This document shows, piece by piece, positions 8,831 through 18,133 of a stretch of DNA of 64,000 nt. Source of the DNA: Mycolicibacterium pyrenivorans (lineage in GTDB: Bacteria > Actinomycetota > Actinomycetes > Mycobacteriales > Mycobacteriaceae); contig NZ_JACKSH010000065.1 in assembly GCF_025821625.1 (NCBI RefSeq), positions 62,001-126,000 on the forward strand. Direction: 5' to 3'. Below the pieces are notes generated by a model. It saw nothing but the letters and a program-made list of their open reading frames with translations, searched no databases and had not been told where the DNA came from. The position numbers and the translations under genes were made by a program. How positions within the stretch are numbered: the stretch's first letter is position 1; every line of letters begins with the position of its first letter.

Positions 8831-8884
8831 GCGCCGTCTTGATCCCCTGACCGGATTACGGGGTAGGCGCAGCACCTCGTCCGG
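8831..8884 (-). ncRNA. guanidine-III riboswitch (ykkC-III)
   Basis: Read on the minus strand, the segment opens with CCGGACGAGGTGC, continues through TGCGCCTACCCC and CCGGTCAGGGG, and ends with CAAGACGGCGC. These are the conserved blocks of the ykkC-III RNA in the correct order. The 5' CCGG can pair with the second CCGG, and GCGCC can pair with the terminal GGCGC to form the known H-type pseudoknot. It ends 3 bases before the ribosome binding site of the ureohydrolase gene. Class III guanidine riboswitches occur in actinobacteria and, from memory, are known to precede genes annotated speB. The usual response is expression on ligand binding. Confidence 0.92.
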
Positions 8885-9027
8885 GGAACCGGTTCGCGCG
8901 GCCCCTGCGGTCATTGTTGGCACAGGCCCGAATCCCTGTCCAGCGCTAAAGGAAACGTGGCGTTAACACCGGGCGCGACCTGACGTAATGAAACGGGTTT
9001 TTCCTGAATCGGACTCACATCAACATG

Positions 9028-9134
9028 TGGGGCGCGTCTAGGGTTCCGCCGTTCGCGGGTCTGGTCCGAGAGACGCAGGCGGCCGGGCGGCGATGCCCGG
9101 ACGTTCCACGGCGGGAGAAAAGCCCGGGAGACTC
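9028..9134 (+). ncRNA. guanidine-I riboswitch (ykkC)
   Basis: The plus strand contains, in order, TCTAGGGTTCCG (9037-9048), TCTGGTCCGAGAG (9060-9072), a variable hairpin CCGGGC...GCCCGG (about 9083-9100) and ACGGCGGGAGAAAAGCCCGG followed by GAGA (9108-9131). These are the hallmark blocks of the ykkC guanidine-I aptamer. The short stem CCG...CGG (9046-9058) closes the first loop as in known examples. It precedes the SSS transporter gene by about 80 bp. The outer boundaries are approximate because the basal stem was judged by eye. Confidence 0.93.
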
Positions 9135-9141
9135 CGCTGTC

Positions 9142-9205
9142 CAATGTGGAGGCTCCGCCTCCGCGCCCGATGTGGGGGCTCCGCCTCCGCGCATCCATCC
9201 GGAGG
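9142..9205 (+). promoter_or_regulatory. likely expression platform of the guanidine-I riboswitch
   Basis: Two consecutive copies of a roughly 26-bp unit, each containing GCTCCGCCTCCGCGC, lie between the aptamer and the transporter start. The first can form the hairpin GGAGGC/GCCTCC. The second presents CCTCC upstream of the GGAGG ribosome binding site (9201-9205), to which it is complementary. Alternative pairing of these segments could hide or release the ribosome binding site. This is an inference from complementarity; no uridine-rich intrinsic terminator is visible. Confidence 0.5.
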
Positions 9206-9214
9206 TCTCCCCCA

Positions 9215-10753
9215 ATGATTCTTCTCGGCGTCGGATTGAGCATTGTCGTCGTCACCCTGATCGGCCTGGCCGTGGCCCGCCGCGTCGGTGGTGACAGCAC
9301 GAACTTCTTGGTGGGCGGTCGCAACCTGGCCCTGCCGCTGGTCGGTGCGGCCCTCATGGGGCAAGCCGTCGACACCAACGCAACACTCGGCAACACCGAC
9401 CTGTCGTCGGCGTTCGGCTTCTGGGCGGGCGCGGCGCTGCCATTGGGACTCGGCCTGTGCCTGCTGATCACCGGGATCTTCTTCGCGAAGCCGATGAACC
9501 GAATGGGCCTGACGACACTGCCCGACTACTACCGGCTGCGCTTCGGGAGGCCGGTCGAGGTGGCCTCGTCGGCCCTGATGATCGTGGCGTTCGCGATCCT
9601 GGTGGCCGGCAACCTGGTGGCAGGCGGCTTCCTGTTCGAGTACTTCGTCGGCTTCCCATACTGGGTTGGCGTGGTGTTGATTGCGGGAATCGTGCTGCTG
9701 TACACCGGCGCGGGCGGCATGCTCGCCGACGCCTACACCGCGATCGTGCAGATGGCCCTGATCCTGGTGGCTGCGGTGGCCACTCTGATCTGGGTGACGG
9801 TGACGTACGGGTTGACGGTCCCGGACGGAATGGGTCCGTTCGACGTCGGTCAACTCGGCGATCCGGCGCAGGGTGCCGCGATCAACTGGGCGACGCTGAT
9901 CGCCCTGGGCATCGGTGACATCGTGGCAATCGACTTCATGCAGCGGATCTTCTCGGCACGCTCGCCGGAAACCGCCCGCCGGGCCTGCTTCATCGGTGCG
10001 GCCGGTGCCGCGGCGGTCGGTATTCCGTTCGCCCTGGTGGCGCTCGCGTCGACGGCCATCGTGCCGGAAGGATCCGACGGTCCGGTCCTTTTCGTCCTGC
10101 TCGACGACTTCGCACCGATCGGCCTGACGGTGCTGGTGCTGGCCGGCATCGTCGGCGCGTCGATGAGCACCGCCAATGGCGCGATCCTGGGGACCGCGGC
10201 CGTCGCCGTGCGCAATGTCGGCAACATCAAGAGAGTCCACGTGGAGGGCAAGGCCGATCCGCTGTTGCGGGCCACCCGGTGGGCGATGCTGCCGGTAGCC
10301 GGGGTGTCGGTGTTGTTCGCGCTCAAGGTGCCACAGACGGGGATCCTGCTGACGCTGGCGTTCGACCTGTTGCTGGCCTGCCTGATCGTGCCGTTCGTGC
10401 TGGGCTTGTACTGGCGCCGGGGAACCGCGGCGGCGGCGGTCGCAGCCATCGCGGTGGGCCTGGTGGTCCGTCTCGGCCTGTTCGCCATGACACCGACGAT
10501 GTATGGGGTGGACAACACGATCTTCTACGTCGAGAACGGGTTCTTCGACGCGACCTTCGACGGTTACCCCACCTTCATCGCCTTCGCTGCGTCGCTGATC
10601 GCCTACGTCGTCGTCGCGCTGCTCACCAAACCGGCGACGCTGCGCGGGCTGGACATTCGGGTCGCCGAGGACCTCGACGAGGCACTTGCGGGCGCCGAGG
10701 AGCGTGTCGAGGAGCCCGTGTTGGTCGAGTCCAGGCCGGCCGAGGCGCTCTAG
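9215..10753 (+). CDS. sodium:solute symporter (SSS family), probable guanidinium transporter
   Basis: This 512-residue integral membrane protein has about 13 hydrophobic segments and the SSS-family layout, including FLVGGRNLALPLVG near the N-terminus and GIVGASMSTANGAILGTAAV in the region that usually contributes to ion binding. The ATG at 9215 follows GGAGG (9201-9205), and the acidic C-terminal tail (EEPVLVESRPAEAL) is cytoplasmic. It is divergent from the ureohydrolase and is preceded by a guanidine-I riboswitch, so the cargo is probably guanidinium or a guanidino compound. Family membership is secure, the substrate inferred. Its stop shares a CTAG palindrome with the stop of the convergent methyltransferase-like gene. 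Confidence 0.88.
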   Translation: MILLGVGLSIVVVTLIGLAVARRVGGDSTNFLVGGRNLALPLVGAALMGQAVDTNATLGNTDLSSAFGFWAGAALPLGLGLCLLITGIFFAKPMNRMGLTTLPDYYRLRFGRPVEVASSALMIVAFAILVAGNLVAGGFLFEYFVGFPYWVGVVLIAGIVLLYTGAGGMLADAYTAIVQMALILVAAVATLIWVTVTYGLTVPDGMGPFDVGQLGDPAQGAAINWATLIALGIGDIVAIDFMQRIFSARSPETARRACFIGAAGAAAVGIPFALVALASTAIVPEGSDGPVLFVLLDDFAPIGLTVLVLAGIVGASMSTANGAILGTAAVAVRNVGNIKRVHVEGKADPLLRATRWAMLPVAGVSVLFALKVPQTGILLTLAFDLLLACLIVPFVLGLYWRRGTAAAAVAAIAVGLVVRLGLFAMTPTMYGVDNTIFYVENGFFDATFDGYPTFIAFAASLIAYVVVALLTKPATLRGLDIRVAEDLDEALAGAEERVEEPVLVESRPAEAL

Positions 10754-11565
10754 CCAAGCGAGTCGGGCGCGACGGCGGACCACGGCACCGTGAGCACTCC
10801 GTCGCGGAGGTTGCGCCTCGGTGGTGTCACCGGAAGTCCTTCGGCGACAAGTTGTTCCAGCATCGCGCGCCACCGCACCCTGGGGCCGAACACCCCGTGA
10901 CCGGCGACGCTGGCCCACGCGCGGTCTGCCGCCTGCAGCAGCGCGTGGACCGGCTCGCCGGGCACGTTGTGGTGGATCAGCACCTTGGGCAGGCGCTCGG
11001 CCAGGTCTGACGGGCGCTCGATGGCGAACGGGTCGCACGCCAGCGTCAAGCTCACCACCGACGTCGCGTCCAGGAGCACCCAGCAACAGCGGCGGCCCAG
11101 CTCGTCGCAGGTGCCGTCGACGATCAGCCCGCCCGGCGCCAACCCCTGCCGCATCGCCGCCCACGCGCCGGCCACCGCCTCCTCGGGGTACTGGCGCAGC
11201 ACGTTGAACGCCCGGACCAGCACCGGCCGGTGGCCCGCCAATTCGAAACCGCCGAGCGCGAATTCGACCCCGGGCGCCGACCCGTTGCGCGTCGCCGCCT
11301 GGCCGATTCGCACCCGGTCGGGTTCGATCTCGAGACCGACCACGCGGACGTCGGCGCGGACCCAGCGCAGTCGCATGGCCAGCTCCAGCGTGGTCACCGG
11401 CAGTGCCCCGTACCCCACGTCGACGACCAGCGGATCGGTGGACGACTGCAATGCGGTGCGGACCCGCGGCGAGTGGACGAGCCAGCGGTCGCTGCGGCGC
11501 AGCCGGTTGTGCCCGGTGGTGCCCCGCGTGATCGCGCCGATCGGCGCACCAGCACGCTGAGCCAT
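10750..11565 (-). CDS. class I SAM-dependent methyltransferase-like protein
   Basis: The 271-residue protein shows a Rossmann motif I (VVDVGYGALPVTTLELA, about residues 47-63), an acidic motif II region (VVGLEIEPDRV) and a post-motif containing LAPGGLIVDGTCDE. These fit class I methyltransferases, although the motif I glycines are atypical (DVGYGALP). The N-terminus is basic. The gene converges on the SSS gene with overlapping stops. No methyl acceptor or close named family is recognised, and I do not recall an M. tuberculosis gene at this exact position. Confidence 0.7.
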   Translation of the reverse strand: MAQRAGAPIGAITRGTTGHNRLRRSDRWLVHSPRVRTALQSSTDPLVVDVGYGALPVTTLELAMRLRWVRADVRVVGLEIEPDRVRIGQAATRNGSAPGVEFALGGFELAGHRPVLVRAFNVLRQYPEEAVAGAWAAMRQGLAPGGLIVDGTCDELGRRCCWVLLDATSVVSLTLACDPFAIERPSDLAERLPKVLIHHNVPGEPVHALLQAADRAWASVAGHGVFGPRVRWRAMLEQLVAEGLPVTPPRRNLRDGVLTVPWSAVAPDSLG

Positions 11566-11587
11566 GCCCGCGAGTCTAGGCCCGGGA

Positions 11588-12100
11588 TCAGCTGTTTTCG
11601 GTGATCCACACCGTGGTGAAGCGCTGTTCGGCGATCAGCAGGTCGACCAGCTGGCCGCCGATGAAGTTCTCGATCTTGCCGCCCACGAGCGGAACGCGGA
11701 CCTCCACGGTGGCCGTCAGCGCCATGCGGGAGCCCGCCCCCGACGGCACCGGTGTCAGCACCGCGTCGCCCGTCAGGTTGGCCGGGGCTCCCGGGATCTT
11801 GCCGGTGACGACCGCGGTCGCGCGACCGTCGACGATCGGGGTCCACAGCTCCTCGCGCACGAAACTCAGGTCGCCGCGGTGAAATTGGGTGACGACGGCG
11901 GGCAACCGGCTCGCGCGCAGCGTCTGGGTGGTCTTGATCCGGATCCCGCCGTCGGGTGCGGGTGCCATCTCGTCCAGCGTGGCGTGGTCGGCGCCGGAAT
12001 CGCCGAGGCGCACCAGCCAGTACTCCTCGTCGGTGAACGCCCTGTGGACCTGTTCGACCGTGCCCCCGTATTCGGCGGCCATGTCGAATGAACGCGGCAT
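11588..12100 (-). CDS. DUF2505 family (SRPBCC-like) protein
   Basis: The 170-residue protein starts MPRSFDMAAEYGGTVEQVHR, characteristic of the actinobacterial DUF2505 family, whose fold is thought to be START/SRPBCC-like with a hydrophobic ligand cavity. The C-terminal half (GGKIENFIGGQLVDLLIAEQ) matches the long C-terminal helix of such folds. It is the counterpart of Rv0481c. It is divergent from murB across 26 bp, so the two promoters must be very close or overlapping. Function unknown. Confidence 0.8.
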   Translation of the reverse strand: MPRSFDMAAEYGGTVEQVHRAFTDEEYWLVRLGDSGADHATLDEMAPAPDGGIRIKTTQTLRASRLPAVVTQFHRGDLSFVREELWTPIVDGRATAVVTGKIPGAPANLTGDAVLTPVPSGAGSRMALTATVEVRVPLVGGKIENFIGGQLVDLLIAEQRFTTVWITENS

Positions 12101-12126
12101 AGCAAACCACGCTACCGTTACCGCCC

Positions 12127-13176
12127 GTGGTCACTTCGTCGATCCGCGGCGTGGCGGTTGCCGAGAACGTCCCGCTGGCACCGCTGACCACGCTGCGCGT
12201 CGGGCCGGTCGCCCGCAGGCTCATCACCTGCGCCACCACCGAGCAGGTCGTCGACGCCCTGCGCGCCGTCGACGGGGACGCACTGGTGCTGGCGGGCGGG
12301 TCCAACGTGGTGCTCGCCGACGACCTCGACGGCCTGACCGTCGTCCGGCTCGCCAACACCGGGATATCCGTGGCCGGCGCCGTCGTCCGGGCCGAGGCCG
12401 GGGCGGTGTGGGACGATGTGGTCGCCGCGTCGCTGGCACACGGGCTGGGCGGGCTCGAGTGCCTTTCGGGGATTCCCGGGTCGGCGGGGGCGACGCCGGT
12501 GCAGAACGTCGGCGCATACGGGGCCGAGGTCGCCGACACCATCCGCCGGGTCAGGCTGCTCCATCGGCGGACCGGCGAGGATCGCTGGGTGCCCCCGGAG
12601 GCTCTCCAGTTCGGTTATCGCACAAGCATTTTGAAGAACTCCTCGGACGCTGTCGTGCTGGAGGTGGAGTTCGCGCTGGACCAGGGGGGCCGCAGCGCGC
12701 CGCTGCGCTACGGCGAGTTGGCCGCCGCGCTCGACGCCGAACCGGGGGAGCGGGCCGACCCGTCGCGGGTGCGCGCCGCGGTGCTGGCGCTGCGCGCGGC
12801 CAAGGGGATGGTGCTCGATGCGGCCGACCACGACACGTGGAGCGTCGGGTCGTTCTTCACCAACCCGGTCGTGACGCGCGCGGAATTCGACCGGCTCGCC
12901 GCCGCCGTCGACGGTCCCGTCCCGAACTATCCGGCCCCCGACGGGGTGAAACTGGCCGCCGGCTGGCTCGTCGAGCGCGCCGGCTTCGGCAAGGGATACC
13001 CCGGCGACGGGGCGCCCGCCAGGTTGTCGACCAAGCACGCCCTGGCGCTGACCAACCGCGGCAACGCCACCACCGCCGACGTCATCGCGCTGGCCAGGAC
13101 CGTCCGTGACGGCGTAAGCGCGGCATTCGGGATCGAACTCACACCCGAGCCTGTGCTGATCGGGTGCTCCCTCTAG
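12127..13176 (+). CDS. murB: UDP-N-acetylenolpyruvoylglucosamine reductase
   Basis: MurB reduces UDP-GlcNAc-enolpyruvate to UDP-MurNAc with NADPH and bound FAD, an essential cytoplasmic step of peptidoglycan synthesis. The 349-residue protein has the FAD-binding signature [12 protein letters not shown] (about 55-66), [19 protein letters not shown] (116-134), the substrate Arg in YRTSILK (R165), the catalytic Ser in GSFFTNP (S242) and the C-terminal Glu (E341). This is the type I arrangement. The GTG at 12127 is the earliest plausible start; the gap to the next gene is 15 bp, so murB and lprQ are probably one operon. Confidence 0.96.
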   Translation: MVTSSIRGVAVAENVPLAPLTTLRVGPVARRLITCATTEQVVDALRAVDGDALVLAGGSNVVLADDLDGLTVVRLANTGISVAGAVVRAEAGAVWDDVVAASLAHGLGGLECLSGIPGSAGATPVQNVGAYGAEVADTIRRVRLLHRRTGEDRWVPPEALQFGYRTSILKNSSDAVVLEVEFALDQGGRSAPLRYGELAAALDAEPGERADPSRVRAAVLALRAAKGMVLDAADHDTWSVGSFFTNPVVTRAEFDRLAAAVDGPVPNYPAPDGVKLAAGWLVERAGFGKGYPGDGAPARLSTKHALALTNRGNATTADVIALARTVRDGVSAAFGIELTPEPVLIGCSL

Positions 13177-13191
13177 GTACCGTGGGTACAC

Positions 13192-14481
13192 GTGAGCCCC
13201 GCCGACCCGATGCCGCCGCTGAACAGGCGGCGCGCCCTCGCCGCCATCGCGGTCGGGTTGGTGGCGCCGGGCGCCCTGGCGGCCTGTACCAGCGACGGCG
13301 GCACCCTCGCCGGTGACGCCGGGGACGCCCTCGCCCCTCCCACCGTGACCTACGAACCCGCCGACGGGTCCGCCGACGTCGTGCCCACCGCGCGCGTCGG
13401 CGTCGAGGTCACCGACGGATGGTTCCAGAAGGTCAGCCTCGCCAATCCCGACGGCAAGGTCGTCGCGGGGTCGCTCAACCGCGAGCGGACGGCGTTCACC
13501 GTCACCGAGCCGCTGGGCTACGGCGTCTCCTACACGTGGGGCGGCACCGTGGTCGGCCACGACGGCAAAGCGGTTCCGCTCACCGGATCGTTCACCACGA
13601 TCAACCCGGACAACCAGGTCAACGGGCAGTTCCAGCTCTCCGACGGGCAGACCGTCGGCGTCGCGGCACCGATCATCATGCAGTTCGACGCCGCCATCGC
13701 CGACGACGACCGCGCCGAGGTGGAGAAGGTACTCACCGTGACCACCATCCCGCCGGTCGAAGGCGGCTGGGCATGGCTGCCCGACGAGGTCGGCGGGTCA
13801 CGGGTCCACTGGCGCACCAAGGAGTACTTCCCGGCGGGCACCACCGTGCACGTCGACGCCAAGCTCTACGGCGTCCCGTTCGGTGACGGCGCGTACGGCG
13901 CGGCCGATTCGACGCTCGACTTCACCATCGGCCGCTTCCAGGTGGTCAAGGCCGAGGCGTCGTCGCATCAGATCCAGGTCATCACCGACGCGGGCGTGAT
14001 CATGACGCTGCCATGCAGCTACGGAGAGGGCGACCTGGACCGCAACGTCACCCGCAGCGGCATCCACGTGGTCACCGAGAAGTACGAGGACTTCTACATG
14101 ACCAACCCCGCGGCCGGCTACGCCAACATCCGCGAGCGGTTCGCGGTGCGGATCTCCAACAACGGCGAGTTCATCCACGCCAACCCGGCCAGTTCGGGCG
14201 CCCAGGGCAACAGCAACGTCACCAACGGCTGCATCAACCTGTCCACCGAAGACGCCGAGCGTTACTTCAACACCGCACTGTACGGCGACCCCGTCGAGGT
14301 CACCGGCACCCGGATCCCGCTGTCGTACGCCGACGGTGACATTTGGGACTGGGCCGTGTCGTGGGACGACTGGGTGTCCATGTCGGCGCTGTCGGAACAG
14401 GAGGCCTCGGGCGTGCCCAGCACGGCTCCTGCGACACCGTCGGGCGCGCCGCAGCCCGTCGGCGGCCAGCCCGGTGGCTAG
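13192..14481 (+). CDS. lprQ: lipoprotein L,D-transpeptidase (LprQ / Ldt5 type)
   Basis: L,D-transpeptidases make 3-3 cross-links in mycobacterial peptidoglycan in the periplasm. The 429-residue protein has a lipoprotein signal with an RRR n-region and lipobox LAAC (C32), two immunoglobulin-like domains, and a YkuD catalytic domain with H329 in EFIHANPAS and the nucleophile C347 in [12 protein letters not shown] Pro/Ala/Gly-rich tail follows. It starts at GTG 13192, 15 bp after murB, matching Rv0483. The shared operon links precursor synthesis with cross-linking. Confidence 0.93.
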   Translation: MSPADPMPPLNRRRALAAIAVGLVAPGALAACTSDGGTLAGDAGDALAPPTVTYEPADGSADVVPTARVGVEVTDGWFQKVSLANPDGKVVAGSLNRERTAFTVTEPLGYGVSYTWGGTVVGHDGKAVPLTGSFTTINPDNQVNGQFQLSDGQTVGVAAPIIMQFDAAIADDDRAEVEKVLTVTTIPPVEGGWAWLPDEVGGSRVHWRTKEYFPAGTTVHVDAKLYGVPFGDGAYGAADSTLDFTIGRFQVVKAEASSHQIQVITDAGVIMTLPCSYGEGDLDRNVTRSGIHVVTEKYEDFYMTNPAAGYANIRERFAVRISNNGEFIHANPASSGAQGNSNVTNGCINLSTEDAERYFNTALYGDPVEVTGTRIPLSYADGDIWDWAVSWDDWVSMSALSEQEASGVPSTAPATPSGAPQPVGGQPGG

Positions 14482-14490
14482 CCCCTTCTG

Positions 14491-14551
14491 GCCGGAATTG
14501 CATTCCAGCAGGAGTCCACTCGGCTTTTCCCTGCTGGAATGCAATTCCGGC
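14491..14551. repeat. long hairpin repeat, copy A
   Basis: Arms 14491-14512 and 14530-14551 are perfect 22-bp inverted repeats containing TTGCATTCCAGCAG, with a 17-nt loop holding CACTCGGCTTTT. It lies between the convergent genes lprQ and the SDR, where it could stop transcription from both sides. A related copy with the same arm core and loop pattern occurs at 34963-35019, so this is a dispersed repeat and not only a terminator. Confidence 0.85.
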
Positions 14552-14570
14552 GGCGGGGGCACCCTGGCGG

Positions 14571-15335
14571 CTAGGTCTGAACCCGGCGGTTGAAGCGGGA
14601 TCCGCTCGCGCCGCTGACCTGATCGCGCGGCCTGACCACGATCAGATCCAGGTCGACGTGCGGCGGGCGGCTGGCGACGAAGCCGATCACCTCGGCGATG
14701 TCCTCGGCGACCAGCGGTGTCACCCCTTCGTAGACCTTCTCGGCGCGCTCCTCGTCCCCGTCGAAGCGGCGGAGCGAGAAGTCCGTCTTGACCATTCCCG
14801 GCGCGACTTCGGTGAGCCGCACCGGTTTGCCGAGAAGTTCGCTGCGCAGCGTACGGTGCAACACGCCCTGGGCATGCTTGGCAGAGGTGTAGCCGCCGCC
14901 GTTGTCGTAGATCTCCACCGCAGCGATCGAGGTGACGGTGACGATCAGCCCGTCACCGGAGTCGATCAGCTTGGGCAGCAGTGCGCGGGTGACGTGCAGC
15001 GTGCCGAGCACGTTGGCCTCCCACATCCATCGCCAGTGATCGGTGTCGGCGTCGGCCACCGATTCCAGCCCGCGGGCGCCACCGGCGTTGTTGACGAGCA
15101 CGTCGACGCGGTCCAATCTACCGGCGAGCGCCGCCACCGCTTCGCTGTCGGTGACGTCCGCCACTATCGCCGTACCGTCGATCTCGGCGGCCAGCGCGAC
15201 GATCGGAGCCTCCCGGCGGGCCACGCAGATCACATGAAACCCTTGTGCGGCAAGGGTTCTCGCGGTCGCCTCGCCGATCCCGGCGCTGGCCCCGGTGACC
15301 ACCGCGACGCGGCGCGGATCTGTTGGAGTCGTCAT
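14571..15335 (-). CDS. short-chain dehydrogenase/reductase (YdfG-like)
   Basis: The 254-residue classical SDR has the cofactor motif TGASAGIG (14-21), NNAG (82-85), and the catalytic Ser136, Tyr149 and Lys153 (YTSAK). The Arg residues near CVARREAP suggest NADP(H) preference. The ATG at 15335 gives the standard length. It matches Rv0484c. It is divergent from mshA across about 130 bp. The substrate is unknown; serine or 3-hydroxy acid dehydrogenases are the nearest characterised type by overall appearance. Confidence 0.92.
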   Translation of the reverse strand: MTTPTDPRRVAVVTGASAGIGEATARTLAAQGFHVICVARREAPIVALAAEIDGTAIVADVTDSEAVAALAGRLDRVDVLVNNAGGARGLESVADADTDHWRWMWEANVLGTLHVTRALLPKLIDSGDGLIVTVTSIAAVEIYDNGGGYTSAKHAQGVLHRTLRSELLGKPVRLTEVAPGMVKTDFSLRRFDGDEERAEKVYEGVTPLVAEDIAEVIGFVASRPPHVDLDLIVVRPRDQVSGASGSRFNRRVQT

Positions 15336-15465
15336 GTTCTCAACAGTAGGCGTCGACCTTCGGCCTGCGCGCGGGTGCCGATGGCGGGGCGAAGTGAGCA
15401 CGCGTCCCGGAATGGTCAGGCAGCCTGAGCGGGGCCGGCCCGTTGAGCGGTGTAGACATGACGGT

Positions 15466-16839
15466 GTGCGTCTAGCGACCGATCCGCACCTGCCGGTGCC
15501 ACGCCGGGTAGCGGTGTTGTCCGTACACACCTCTCCACTGGCCCAGCCGGGCACCGGTGACGCGGGCGGCATGAACGTCTACGTGATGCAGACGGCACTG
15601 GAGCTGGCCCGTCGCGGTGTCGACGTGGAGATCTTCACCAGGGCGACGTCCTCGGCCGATCCGCCGGTCGTCCGGGTGGCGCCTGGCGTGCTGGTGCGCA
15701 ACGTGGTGGCAGGCCCGTTCGAGGGGCTGGACAAGAACGACCTGCCGACCCAGCTGTGCGCGTTCACCGCGGGCGTGTTGCGCGCGGAGGCGACCCACGA
15801 ACCCGGCTACTACGACGTGGTCCACTCGCACTACTGGCTGTCGGGACAGGTGGGCTGGCTGGCGGCCGACCGGTGGGCGGTGCCGCTGGTGCACACCGCC
15901 CACACCCTGGCCGCGGTCAAGAACGCGTCGCTGGCAGCGGGCGACTCACCCGAACCACCGCTGCGCGCCGTCGGTGAGCAGCAGGTTGTCGACGAAGCCG
16001 ACCGGCTGATCGCCAACACCGAACATGAAGCGCAACAACTGGTTTCGTTGCACCGTGCCGATCCTGACCGGATCGACACCGTGCACCCGGGTGTCGACCT
16101 GGAGGCGTTCACGCCCGGTGATCGGCACGCCGCCCGCGCGGCACTGGGGCTGGGCTGGGGGGATCTGCCCGTGGTGGCGTTCGTCGGACGCATCCAGCCG
16201 CTCAAGGCGCCCGACGTGCTGCTGCGTGCGGCCGCCCGGCTGCCGGGTGTCCACGTGCTGATCGCGGGCGGGCCGTCGGGCAGCGGCCTGATTCCGCGCC
16301 CCGGCGCGGGCGGCCTGATTCCGCGCCCCGGCGCGGGCGGTCTGACGACCCCGAACGGTCTGGTTCACCTCGCCGCCGAGTTGGGTATCACCGACCGCGT
16401 GACGTTCCTTCCGCCGCAGTCGCGCGACGAACTCGTCCGGGTCTACCGTGCCGCCGACGTCGTGGCGGTCCCGAGCTATTCGGAGTCCTTCGGCCTGGTC
16501 GCTGTCGAGGCGCAGGCCTGCGGCACCCCCGTGGTCGCGGCCGCGGTCGGCGGGCTTCCGGTGGCGGTGCGGGACGGCGTCAGCGGCGCGCTGGTCGACG
16601 GCCACGACATCGACGACTGGGCGAAGGCGATCGGCGACGTGTTCACCCGGGGCCCGGCGACCATGCGGGCCGCGGCGCTCGAGCACGCCGCGGGATTCTC
16701 GTGGGGTCAAACCGTCGACGCGCTGCTGGAGAGCTACGGCCGCGCGATGGACGACTACCGCGCGCTGCATCCCCCGGTGGGGCCGTCGGCGCGCCGCAGC
16801 GGACGCCGGTTCTCGATGCGGCGGGGTGTCCGCGCGTGA
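15466..16839 (+). CDS. mshA: D-inositol-3-phosphate glycosyltransferase MshA
   Basis: MshA joins UDP-GlcNAc to inositol 3-phosphate, the first step of mycothiol synthesis. The 457-residue GT4 enzyme shows [20 protein letters not shown], the [15 protein letters not shown] segment, [17 protein letters not shown] and the C-terminal [20 protein letters not shown] donor-binding motif. The GTG at 15466 precedes [19 protein letters not shown]; upstream in-frame starts enter the divergent promoter region. An in-frame 27-bp duplication (16288-16341) inserts LIPRPGAGG twice after the GGPSGSGL loop, where the M. tuberculosis enzyme, as I recall it, is shorter. Confidence 0.95.
   Translation: MRLATDPHLPVPRRVAVLSVHTSPLAQPGTGDAGGMNVYVMQTALELARRGVDVEIFTRATSSADPPVVRVAPGVLVRNVVAGPFEGLDKNDLPTQLCAFTAGVLRAEATHEPGYYDVVHSHYWLSGQVGWLAADRWAVPLVHTAHTLAAVKNASLAAGDSPEPPLRAVGEQQVVDEADRLIANTEHEAQQLVSLHRADPDRIDTVHPGVDLEAFTPGDRHAARAALGLGWGDLPVVAFVGRIQPLKAPDVLLRAAARLPGVHVLIAGGPSGSGLIPRPGAGGLIPRPGAGGLTTPNGLVHLAAELGITDRVTFLPPQSRDELVRVYRAADVVAVPSYSESFGLVAVEAQACGTPVVAAAVGGLPVAVRDGVSGALVDGHDIDDWAKAIGDVFTRGPATMRAAALEHAAGFSWGQTVDALLESYGRAMDDYRALHPPVGPSARRSGRRFSMRRGVRA
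16288..16341 (+). repeat. 27-bp in-frame tandem duplication within mshA
   Basis: Units 16288-16314 and 16315-16341 are identical except for the last base and encode two copies of LIPRPGAGG. The insertion falls in a surface loop between two beta-alpha units of the C-terminal Rossmann domain, so it probably leaves the enzyme active. Confidence 0.85.
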
Positions 16840-17357
16840 GTGACGTCCAGGACCTCATCGAGCGCACCCTCAAAGAGCAGGAGCTGACCTACACCCGCCA
16901 CCAGGGTGCGCGCGGCGGCCCGCCCGGGTTGGTCGTCGAGCTCCCGGGAGAGCGCAGGCTCAAGACCAACACCATCCTGACCATCGGCGAGCACTCGGTG
17001 CGCATCGAGGCATTCGTGTGCCGTCAGCCCGACGAGAACCACGAAGGTGTCTACCGGTTCCTGCTCAAGCGCAACCGCAGGCTCTACGGCGTCGCCTACA
17101 CCCTCGACAACACCGGCGACATCTACCTCGTCGGCCGGATGGCATTGGCGTCGGTCACCTCCGAGGAGATCGACCGGGTGCTCGGGCAGGTGCTCGAGGC
17201 GGTCGATTCGGACTTCAACACGTTGCTGGAGTTGGGTTTTCGCACCTCCATCCAGAGGGAGTGGGAGTGGCGGGTGTCGCGGGGCGAATCACTGAAGAAC
17301 CTGCAGGCGTTCGAGCACCTCATCGATGACCGGGATGACGACCGAGACGACGACTGA
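16836..17357 (+). CDS. YbjN domain-containing protein
   Basis: The 173-residue protein has the YbjN fold pattern ([20 protein letters not shown], then [17 protein letters not shown] and [11 protein letters not shown]), often annotated as a type III secretion chaperone-like fold. It starts at a GTG overlapping the mshA stop by 4 bp, so it is coupled to mshA. It ends in an acidic repeat [10 protein letters not shown]. It matches Rv0487 by position; the role is unknown, and the tight coupling suggests a link to mycothiol enzymes or gpm1. Confidence 0.85.
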   Translation: MSDVQDLIERTLKEQELTYTRHQGARGGPPGLVVELPGERRLKTNTILTIGEHSVRIEAFVCRQPDENHEGVYRFLLKRNRRLYGVAYTLDNTGDIYLVGRMALASVTSEEIDRVLGQVLEAVDSDFNTLLELGFRTSIQREWEWRVSRGESLKNLQAFEHLIDDRDDDRDDD

Positions 17358-17380
17358 CCCGTCGTGAGAGGATTTCCCGC

Positions 17381-18133
17381 ATGGCAGACACCGCGACGCT
17401 GATCCTGCTCCGCCACGGCGAGAGCGAGTGGAACGCGCTGAATTTGTTCACCGGATGGGTCGATGTCGACCTGACCGAGAAGGGCAGAGCCGAAGCGATC
17501 CGCGCGGGTGAGCTCATCAAGGCTCAGGACCGTCTTCCCGATGTCCTCTACACCTCGCTGCTGAGGCGCGCCATCACCACCGCCAACCTCGCGCTCGACA
17601 AGGCCGACCGGCACTGGATCCCGGTGCACAGGGACTGGCGGCTCAACGAACGTCATTACGGCGCGCTGCAGGGTCTGGACAAGGCCGAGACGAAGGCCAA
17701 GTACGGCGACGAGCAGTTCATGGCGTGGCGGCGCAGTTACGACACCCCGCCCCCGCAGATCGAGCTGGGCAGTGAGTTCAGCCAGGACGCCGACCCGCGC
17801 TACGCGGACGTCCCGGGCGGCGCCCCGCTCACGGAGTGCCTCAAGGACGTCGTCGAGCGGTTCGTGCCGTACTTCACCGAGGTGATCGTCCCCGACCTGC
17901 AGGCGCGCAAGACGGTGCTGATCGCCGCGCACGGCAATTCACTGCGTGCGCTGGTCAAGTACCTCGACGGGATGTCCGACGAGGATGTCGTCGGCCTGAA
18001 CATCCCCACCGGAATCCCGCTGCGCTACGACCTGGACGCTGATCTCAAGCCGATGGTTCCGGGCGGGACGTACCTGGATCCCGAGGCCGCCGCGGCCGGC
18101 GCGGCGGCGGTGGCCGCGCAGGGTGCCAAGTAG
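17381..18133 (+). CDS. gpm1: 2,3-bisphosphoglycerate-dependent phosphoglycerate mutase
   Basis: This cytoplasmic glycolytic enzyme interconverts 3- and 2-phosphoglycerate. The 250-residue protein has the phosphohistidine motif LRHGESEWN (H12), the substrate loop [21 protein letters not shown] and the second catalytic His in [14 protein letters not shown] (H184), with the C-terminal tail typical of the dPGM group. The ATG at 17381 follows GAGAGGATTT. It lies 23 bp after the YbjN gene and precedes senX3, as in other mycobacteria. Confidence 0.96.
   Translation: MADTATLILLRHGESEWNALNLFTGWVDVDLTEKGRAEAIRAGELIKAQDRLPDVLYTSLLRRAITTANLALDKADRHWIPVHRDWRLNERHYGALQGLDKAETKAKYGDEQFMAWRRSYDTPPPQIELGSEFSQDADPRYADVPGGAPLTECLKDVVERFVPYFTEVIVPDLQARKTVLIAAHGNSLRALVKYLDGMSDEDVVGLNIPTGIPLRYDLDADLKPMVPGGTYLDPEAAAAGAAAVAAQGAK

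Noticed and set aside
9038-11164. A 708-codon open frame on the minus strand across the riboswitch and the SSS gene
   Set aside because: It is antisense to a clear transporter gene and has a low-complexity Arg/Gln/His-rich composition typical of GC-rich shadow frames.
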